This document shows positions 57,090 to 64,000 of a stretch of 64,000 nucleotides of DNA, one piece after another (the stretch's first letter is position 1; every line of letters begins with the position of its first letter). The notes under the pieces were generated by a model that had not been told where the DNA came from, did not search any database, and saw only the letters and a list, made by a program, of their open reading frames with translations. The DNA comes from Branchiostoma floridae (Eukaryota; Chordata; Leptocardii; Amphioxiformes; Branchiostomatidae): the NCBI RefSeq assembly GCF_000003815.2, contig NC_049988.1, positions 19,781,335-19,845,334 of the forward strand, in the 5' to 3' direction. The position numbers were made by a program, and so were the translations under genes.

Positions 57090-58950
57090 AACAGGTTGGT
57101 CATTATCATATAGCCTACACAAACTTGCAAACTCCTGTATGAAGTATAGATCCATTGTTACTATAAGTGTAAATTCCTTTGTAGAATTTCTAGAAATTTA
57201 AATTTTTTCTTTGGTACATAGGGAGAATTACATATTGCATTTTGAATCCAAAATTTCCACAGAAAATATTCGAAGCCTTGCCTTCTTGACATGCCAAGCC
57301 TTTTCAAAATTCTACTGTACTGTATTCATGATCATTCCTCCTTCCGGGACGAATGATCTGCGGATCGTTCAACTTGAAGGGGTGGGGGTGGGGGGTGCAA
57401 ACAATTTTATTTTCAATTTTCAGTTTAAATACGAGCGATCCTGTTGTTGTTTATGGGGTATTCGACGACTGGTGCCTACCAGGACGTCAGTAGATTGGAT
57501 TAAGAATTCATATTGAGGTTAGCAGATCAAAATACTGGTTAATATGTAAATAAATCGTTTGCAAAACACCTGCTTTTTGCCTACCACTGCATCACCGTGA
57601 CATCATCGCGATCGATTGTATTGGACATTAATTGAAATAGATTTTATTGTTTTACATAATTGTAATAATCTAATGTTGTTTTAAGATGGTAAACGTTTTC
57701 TTTGAACAATGAAACGCGCATAAACAATGTTAAGAGAGGAAGCCACCCCCACCCCCTGCCATGCCTGTACTGATAGGTAAGTGTGCAGTTATTCTAATAA
57801 CTGCCCACTATAACGTTACGGCCTGATAACCCATAGGGAATGGGGGCCTCTGTCTGATTAGCCAACTCCCCCTGGCTATATGATAATATAAGATGATGAT
57901 GATGGTAATGAGTGGTTTGTTGAGAAAGCACTCTCACAATCCGCGACCAACTGGTTGACTTGGTGTCAGACTTTTCAAAGTATCAGCATTATAATAGGAA
58001 GGATACAGGTCTGTTCAAATCAGGCGGGTTTGACCTTGTTACTCTTTTAATATGATTCCAGACGGTTGTATACCATTTCTCGCCTTCCTGGATTATACCC
58101 ATCACATTGTGAGACCTGTGACAAATAAGTTTACATTATATTACCGAAAAGTAACGAAATCCCTTTCCCTTGAAGCCATTACTGCTGTTCAACAGCGAGT
58201 GGGCTGAACATGAAACATTAAGGCTTAAACTCTACACCGAGGTGCCATGACCTTGGGATACCTATTACAGCCTTCCAGGAAACGAGAACTTAGTACAACG
58301 TTTTGCCAATCTAGTTGTAATTCTATACTTACACCAGGCAAGTTGACTGTGTTGAGCGAAGACGTAATGTGATCATCTTAGTAAAGTTTTAATATTAAAT
58401 CCTTTAAATCTTACAGTGTGAGAAATGTAGATCAGATGCTACTGCTTTATTTAATGGCTTCTTTGAAAAACATTCAGTATTCGTATTTTGTTACAAATGG
58501 TGCATTTTTATTCTTTAACTCTCTTGTTCAAAGCTCTTTTTGATAACATGAGCCTCTATATCTATTTCGGGTGTAAAGATATTATGTCATCTTTGAAAAA
58601 CCTCACATGGTTAGGTTGCAAGTGAAAAAATATGACACTTTTAACCGACCTCTTCATTTGCTCTGGCATGACTGAGGTAGACGTGTCTTTTACAATTCGT
58701 TAGAAAAGTAACAATGACAAGACTACAGGTCGGAACTCCACATCTACAGGAGGTGTCAACGGATTATGTGTTATTCATAAACTTCTTGGAAATGAAGCTA
58801 AGGGGATTTTCACTCCGGGCGTAAAAGCACTTCGGTTGCAGTTCCGGGCTGACTTTTTGCCATGGCTAACCGATCTTCCAGACGACGACAAAGCGCGAGG
58901 CGTGCATGGGTGCGTTCGTGAGGAAAATACACCACCGCTGAGCCGATAGG
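57090..58950. other. No recognisable feature
   Basis: Unique sequence. A plus frame at 57211-57516 has no domain signature. Confidence 0.35.
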
Positions 58951-59460
58951 GTCTCACTTCCTGTGTGGCTGAAATTCAACCGTTCACCTTTTGTAAACTT
59001 TCGGAACTTTATTTCAGGAGGTAAGTTGAAAGATGACACCAAAGTATCACCTTCGGCTTTGAGAAGGTTACTTTTAGAAGGCTTCTGAAATTTTATTTCC
59101 AGGAGCTAATTTGACGTTTAAAGTTAACGGCGCTTGTTTCCTCCACACGTTACAACTTTATATGAAAAACGTATCGCCTCTGGATTTGAGTACTCAGGAA
59201 ATGTACAAATTCTAATTGATAAATCTATAAACCAATTGTGTCAAACACAGATAGAACATCACTTCCTGTGTGGCTGATATAGTCGACCGTTGACCCTTTG
59301 TGAGAAGTTTTCGGAAGACAAAACTTCTGAATCTTCTGAATTTTTTTAGGAGTTACTTTGAAAGTTGGCGGCGCTTTTCTCCTCCCACGCGTTACCAATT
59401 CATCTGAAAATGTATCACCTCGGCTTTGAGTACTCAGGTAATGTCAAAGTTTAGTCGACA
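58951..59460. repeat. Two-unit tandem duplication, about 300 bp
   Basis: CACTTCCTGTGTGGCTGAAA to GAGTACTCAGGAAATG (about 58955-59205) matches CACTTCCTGTGTGGCTGATA to GAGTACTCAGGTAATG (about 59260-59440). Both contain a GGAGTTACTTTGAAAGTT-like phrase and GGCGCTTTTCTCCTCC. Confidence 0.8.
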
Positions 59461-59539
59461 AATGTATGTTTGCTTTCTTGGTGGTGCAGCAAGAGGGACG
59501 GAAAATTTTGACTACAGTTTTGTTCCTCAATGTGACATA

Positions 59540-59800
59540 TGTATGTCTGCACTGTATACATATGTGGAGAAGGAGACATCAACCAACCGTTCACACTTAC
59601 GCCACATCTTCAGAAAAGACGCTGGAGNNNNNNNNNNNNNNNNNNNNNNNNNNNNNNNNNNNNNNNNNNNNNNNNNNNNNNNNNNNNNNNNNNNNNNNNN
59701 NNNNNNNNNNNNNNNNNNNNNNNNNNNGATGTGGCGTAAGTGGTGAACGTGTGAACGGTTGGCTTTAGGTCTCCTTCTCCACATATATCTACTATGTCTG
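59540..59800. mobile_element. Inverted repeat interrupted by an assembly gap
   Basis: The left arm ATATGTGGAGAAGGAGAC with CCAACCGTTCACAC and CTTACGCCACATC is mirrored right of the gap (GATGTGGCGTAAG, GTGTGAACGGTTGG, GTCTCCTTCTCCACATAT). The arms are flanked by a direct repeat, TATGTCTGCACTGTAT, at about 59539 and 59790. It is probably a palindromic element that the assembler could not cross. Confidence 0.6.
59628..59727. other. Assembly gap (100 N)
   Basis: Exactly 100 N, the usual placeholder for a gap of unknown length. Frames that cross it are meaningless. Confidence 0.99.
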
Positions 59801-61017
59801 CACTGTATGTTTCATATTGGTGTCTTGTACAGGCACCAAACCTATCATAGAAATATACCTCTGGTATGGAATTTAAAAAAAAAAATATGAAAGGTAATAT
59901 ATTTCATGAATGCAAGCCTGAATGATAGCATACATATAGCCAAAATGGGTACTGTAAATCAGAACTTACAACATTGTCATGTCAATAATTCACAACAGTT
60001 CTATTGATTCCTACTGTCATTTACAAATGCCCTTAGTTTGAACACCATTCCTCACTAGATGAGTAGTGTGTTACTCGGTAGAGGTTGTGAGTCTACCATA
60101 TGTCATATGTCCCTGATGGTCCAAGACCTAATCCCTCTACGTAACTGAAAAATTACTGTGTCCGGTAATTTCATTAGATCATGCTGAGATACATTTATAA
60201 GGCCTGTCTGTAACTTTACCGTGGGAAGAGTTCCGATGTAACAAGAACAGTAAACGAATGACCACGCGGCAAACAACGAATGTCCAGAAATATGCCTGTG
60301 AGAAGATTTGATCACCTTATGTGTAATATACAATCTCTATTGATATTGATAATTGATGCTAACTTACAAGAGGTAAATTAAACTCAATAATAACTCTGAA
60401 GAACATGTTACGAAACACAAACGACTAACTATGGACTAACAAAGGGAATACGATTATGGAATAGCAAATTTGCGATCATTGTAAATAATTATGCGTAATG
60501 GAAGACCCCTTGACATCCTCCAAACCTTGAACCCTTGAAAACCGGCTCAGGCCGAAGAGATACACATAACGCTTGTTCCCCTTTATCCGTGGGATAACCT
60601 ATATCCGTTGTTTTCCAAACCAGGGTATTTAGGTATTATACCAAGTCGATGAACATTGGTTTCAAGCTGCAATATTTTCAAAATACCGCAATTTGAGACC
60701 AGCGTCCGTCGAATTGATATCCCTAAATACTCCTAAAGGTGAACGAACGTTACGTAATTCAAGGCTAAATGAAGGTTGAACAACATCATCTACATGTCCT
60801 TAATCCACGCCTTGATGGACCCGCGCCTTCCTAACGATTCCCCGCTACAGGAGATGGATATCAGAGCGTGTTTATGTGCTGTAATGGCATGGCATTGAAC
60901 CCTGCTGGGCTATTGCACCTCCCTATCGGCATTTCTCACAGCCCCCCTGGGTGGTAATGTCTCACAGATAATGGACACTGTAACGCCTTACATCGGCTCA
61001 CTGGCTATTACTTAGTC
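59801..61017. other. Unique sequence, no supported gene
   Basis: No splice-bounded frames. The stretch 60500-60990 is free of recognisable repeats and may be non-coding functional DNA, but nothing specific supports that. Confidence 0.3.
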
Positions 61018-61254
61018 CGGCTATCCACTAGACGGCGATCGCGCTGCGCTCTCACTGCGACCTAAATACTATATGTGTATCCTTCGCTTTCACGCTGGGT
61101 ATATCATACAAGATGTAAAGGTGTGACCGAGAGGACAGCAAAACACGCAAAGTGTAAAAAAAATCGTTTCTTTTCTACAAAATTCGTTGACCTGTCAAAT
61201 CTTCAACGGTCGCAGAGAGAGCATGGCAAGAGCGCAGTTCCAGTGGAAAGGGGG
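61018..61254 (+). mobile_element. CCCCTTTCCACT-family MITE, copy B
   Basis: The left end (CCGGCTATCCACTAGACGG) is mutated. The right end CCAGTGGAAAGGGGG is intact. The interior TATATCATACAAGATGTAAA, AGTGTAAAAAAAATCG and CTTTTCTACAAAATTCGTT matches the complement of copy A at 22645-22873. Confidence 0.8.
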
Positions 61255-61849
61255 TATAACCATTAGTAGGCCCTGGGCTGGTGTATAATGGTTCCGTGAT
61301 CCCAGTAATACCGTTGATTAGGAGTGTCGCATCATCGTGTTGATGGGAGATATGGTTGTAATGTAGAGGCTTTCGATCCAGCATAAATATAGTAAGCTTT
61401 TAACCATACAGCTAAGGGTTGAGGACTGGCTATCTACATGGGTCCCAATGGGACATGGTGTCCAGGTGATACACGCTTTCTGACTTCTTTGTGATGCTAT
61501 TTTATTAAACTAATAGATATACGTATTCATGAACGGAAAGGAATAAGTAGTAAAATAAATTCAGTGCAGTACATGTGTCCATCAACGTAGAAATTCCCAC
61601 TTTTGCTTCCACAAAACTTTATAATGGTCGCACGAATCAGTTGGAGGTGCAAAATCAATGAGTAAAATGACTACAATGTAACAGGCAAACTTGATTTACT
61701 TTTGTTTTAGATTTGGCATCTACACCAAATTACAATATGGTCGACGCCGGCTGTATCTGTTGAAAACTTTCCAAATTAATGCACAACCTCACGTGCAGAT
61801 AACATCAATTTTGCTTTATACCCCGGACAAGGTGTTTCATCAACAGTCA
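61255..61849. other. No recognisable feature
   Basis: Unique sequence. Confidence 0.3.
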
Positions 61850-62700
61850 CATTAATCTACCACTTTGCTGATTTTGCAAGGTAGCCAGCTTTAGTCTGAA
61901 GATAACATTGATCGTGATAACGGTAAGAATCAGCGGGATTTGGCAAATTGTCGGGGATCAGGAACCGCAGGGAACTCAGCAATAGTGCGGGCTTCCTCCA
62001 GGGGGGCTCCATTTACAACGGCCACTTTATTTGCCGTTTGCTATCTATTAAAGGCTTCTGTTAATGTGGCTCTAATAGCAAAATCTATATCTGGCATTAC
62101 GTCGCTGTTTATCACGTCATGGGTGTGCTGCAGATTGGGCGGTTTGTACAGTCTTGTGTGTGGTTTTGTTTTCATTGAGTTGGTTTTTAATTTCCTGTTA
62201 TTATTATTCATGCTTCCAAATGTTTTGATTAGGCTAATAAATGATGTCATATTAATTAATCTGATTGACTTTTAATTTAACTAAGTTATTTCTACTTCTG
62301 TTTTTTTCAGTCACCTTTTTTATATTTCTATGACTGTCTGGATCGTTTGCAGCTCAATTGTTTTTTTTTTAAATTACCTAATTGGAGTTAGGAGTTTACT
62401 TGTTGAATAAAACATACGTGACATGGACGTATGTGGTTTGGTCATAATAGATGATCGGGTCAATAAATGAATAAGTAATGATTTTTGTAAAATAGATTTA
62501 ACCGCGTCTTCCATGATCCCTCTGGGGCCAATTATAAACCTTGAATTGCAATTTAACGATCCACATGCAGGACTTACAGAACGGTCAAACAAGGTCATAC
62601 TGTTAAACTTCGACCTTTCATGTTTCTCCCTGAATTGTAATTTAGAAAAGAAAGGAAGTAAGAATATCATTCTGACTTTAATGAATATAATTACCAGTAA
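61850..62700. promoter_or_regulatory. Candidate conserved non-coding / enhancer-like region
   Basis: A repeat-free block with dense homeodomain-, POU- and Pbx-like words (TTATTATTATTCATGC, TTTTGATTAGGCTAATAAATG, ATTAATTAATCTGATTGAC) and nuclear-receptor half-sites (CAAGGTCATACT, TTCGACCTTTC near 62590-62615). The plus-strand frame through part of it (61940-62275) is very hydrophobic because of T-richness and is not convincing as a gene. Confidence 0.25.
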
Positions 62701-63478
62701 TAAGCCCTAAGGGAACTAAGTGTACTCAATCGACCTGACTTGAATTTTGCTGAAGGTTACTTAAAGTATCTTGCAATTGCGACCAGCAGGCGACCTGTTG
62801 TCGACATGGAAAATCGAACAAAGCTGGACAAGAGGATAGAAAAAGGAAAGGGCTGTTGCGCTCGAACTTCAGGTACTACCTAACTAGCAGTTCATTCTTT
62901 CTCTTATTTTGGTGTGGCCGCTATCAACCGGCTGATAATTCTGTCCTAATTCTAACCTTGTATTATCAACGTATTCCGATAGATACCGCTACTACACAAT
63001 GATGCTTTCATAATAATAGCCAGCTGCATATATCCCATATGTTGGTAGAAGGCGCTTCTAATCAGCTAGTAAACCAGCCAAAACGGATAATCCATAAACG
63101 CAGGATACAGGGACATAATGAAGTGCTATATGCTGTATAATTCAACTAGCATTTGAAGCAATGTTTACCGTTGCATGGACTAGCATACAAACACTCTAAC
63201 CTGCCACTACAGTATGTAATCGAACACCACAAGGTGTCCTTTACTTACCAGTAACTACAGTGACAAGAGAATGATCTTGGTCAATTGCCTCAAAGTAAGA
63301 CGAAAAGGCAGAGAATGCAGGAAGGAAACGATATGCAATAAGGTAAACATAGAAATGAGGCAGCACTACGGATTTCGATAGGTGACTAATATTGCAATTA
63401 TCTCTGGAAACGATCTAATTGAATAAAACGATACCTCTTTAGCTACATTGCTTCTATACTTTAAGTAACTTTTCCACG
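62701..63478. other. No recognisable feature
   Basis: Unique sequence up to the TTAA of the last element. Confidence 0.3.
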
Positions 63479-64000
63479 TTAACCCTATCCAGACCGGGCT
63501 TTTTTGGGCTACCTGGGACGGGGGGGGGGGGGGGGGAGGGGGCTCTTTTGACCCCCCCTTCGTAATTTCAAAACAGCTTGGGTTACGATCACTAAATGTG
63601 GAGGGGATGATGTACTAGTAAAGTTTTATATTTTCCATAAGTTTGGTGTCGTTATGACGTAATATGACGTAATTATGACGTCATAATGTCATATTCTAGG
63701 CTAAAATCGTCTACATATGAAATTTCCGCTATACTTAAAGGTATTAAAAAAACGATGACTATAAAGGTTACATTATTAGTGTCTAAGTCTACCAAGTTTT
63801 GTTGCCAATGACGACGACACTGACGCCAATATGACGTCAGAAAATGACGTCATGTGTCCGCCGTCTTGGATGGACAAGCTTGAATTTTCTAAAATACGAT
63901 TTTTTCCACATATAACCCCAAAACCCAATGGAAGTAGACTAAAAAGGTTCAAATGATTGTGTTTTGTAAGAAACTAAAAGATTTTGACGGAATTTGAGTA
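63479..64000. mobile_element. piggyBac-like element, inverted copy of 4791-5720, cut by window edge
   Basis: It opens TTAA|CCCTATCCAGACCGGGCT, continues through a G-run, then runs as the reverse complement of 5218-5705 (for example CAAGCTTGAATTTTC, CACATATAACCCCAAAACCC). It preserves the terminus that copy 1 has lost and contains several TGACGTCA or TGACGTAA motifs. Confidence 0.8.

Noticed and set aside
59426-59784. Several frames crossing the N gap
   Set aside because: The N run has no sequence and its true length is unknown.
61940-62275. 111-codon hydrophobic plus-strand frame resembling a membrane protein
   Set aside because: The hydrophobicity comes from T-rich non-coding sequence; no homologous family or splice evidence.

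Overview
The window looks like intron-rich, repeat-rich metazoan nuclear DNA. There are no operons, no compact bacterial-style genes, and open frames are mostly chance-sized. Signs for an animal are GT/AG exon boundaries with polypyrimidine tracts, several families of TIR miniature elements, truncated LINE tails and many local tandem duplications. The style (dense MITEs, short tandem duplications of 50-540 bp, unusually clean target-site duplications) is most like a marine invertebrate deuterostome. A lancelet (Branchiostoma) is my best guess, from general familiarity and not from any search.

The one gene model I can support is on the minus strand and occupies most of the left two thirds. Exon 1 (42727-42790) encodes a signal peptide and ends at a CAG|GTGGGT donor. 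Three further exons at 11973-12067, 11401-11484 and 536-673 have AG/GT boundaries and agree in intron phase throughout (1, 0, 0). Together they give 127 codons of a secreted or extracellular protein: signal peptide, a basic stretch with an RVRR furin-like motif, a Pro/Gln-rich segment, and a Tyr/Gly-rich segment at the start of a domain that continues off the left edge. I do not recognise the protein. A minus-strand TATA-like box lies at 43021-43027. Directly downstream of exon 1 its donor-bearing end has been amplified into an array of about ten units (40.75-42.73 kb).

The rest is mobile and repeated DNA. (1) Short TIR elements with 9-bp target duplications (Mutator-like) at 2551-2738, 3186-3775, 6327-6459 and 53999-54168. 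(2) TTAA-flanked elements: three larger piggyBac-like copies (4791-5720, 34203-35107, 63479-64000) carrying CRE, YY1-like and RFX-like motifs, and a smaller palindromic family (3507-3759, 14330-14581, fragments at 14122 and 33266). (3) A TA-flanked mariner-like MITE (27089-27291) with its own empty site preserved in an adjacent duplicate. (4) Harbinger-like (48366-48570), hAT-like (45633-45969) and unclassified hairpin elements. (5) Two LINE tails (12350-12554 minus, 15630-15976 plus). (6) Many tandem arrays, including a homogeneous 199-bp satellite at 18.98-19.77 kb.

A plus-strand frame at 33580-34021, broken by one in-frame stop, resembles an immunoglobulin V-type domain with a J-like YGTG motif and may be an immune-receptor pseudogene. 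Long stretches (7.4-9.9, 16.5-18.9, 27.6-29.4, 29.9-32.0, 37.1-40.7, 45.97-48.36, 50.9-52.9, 57.1-58.9 kb) show nothing I can name. Regions near 35.7 and 62 kb have the texture of conserved non-coding DNA. A 100-N assembly gap lies at 59628-59727 inside an inverted repeat.
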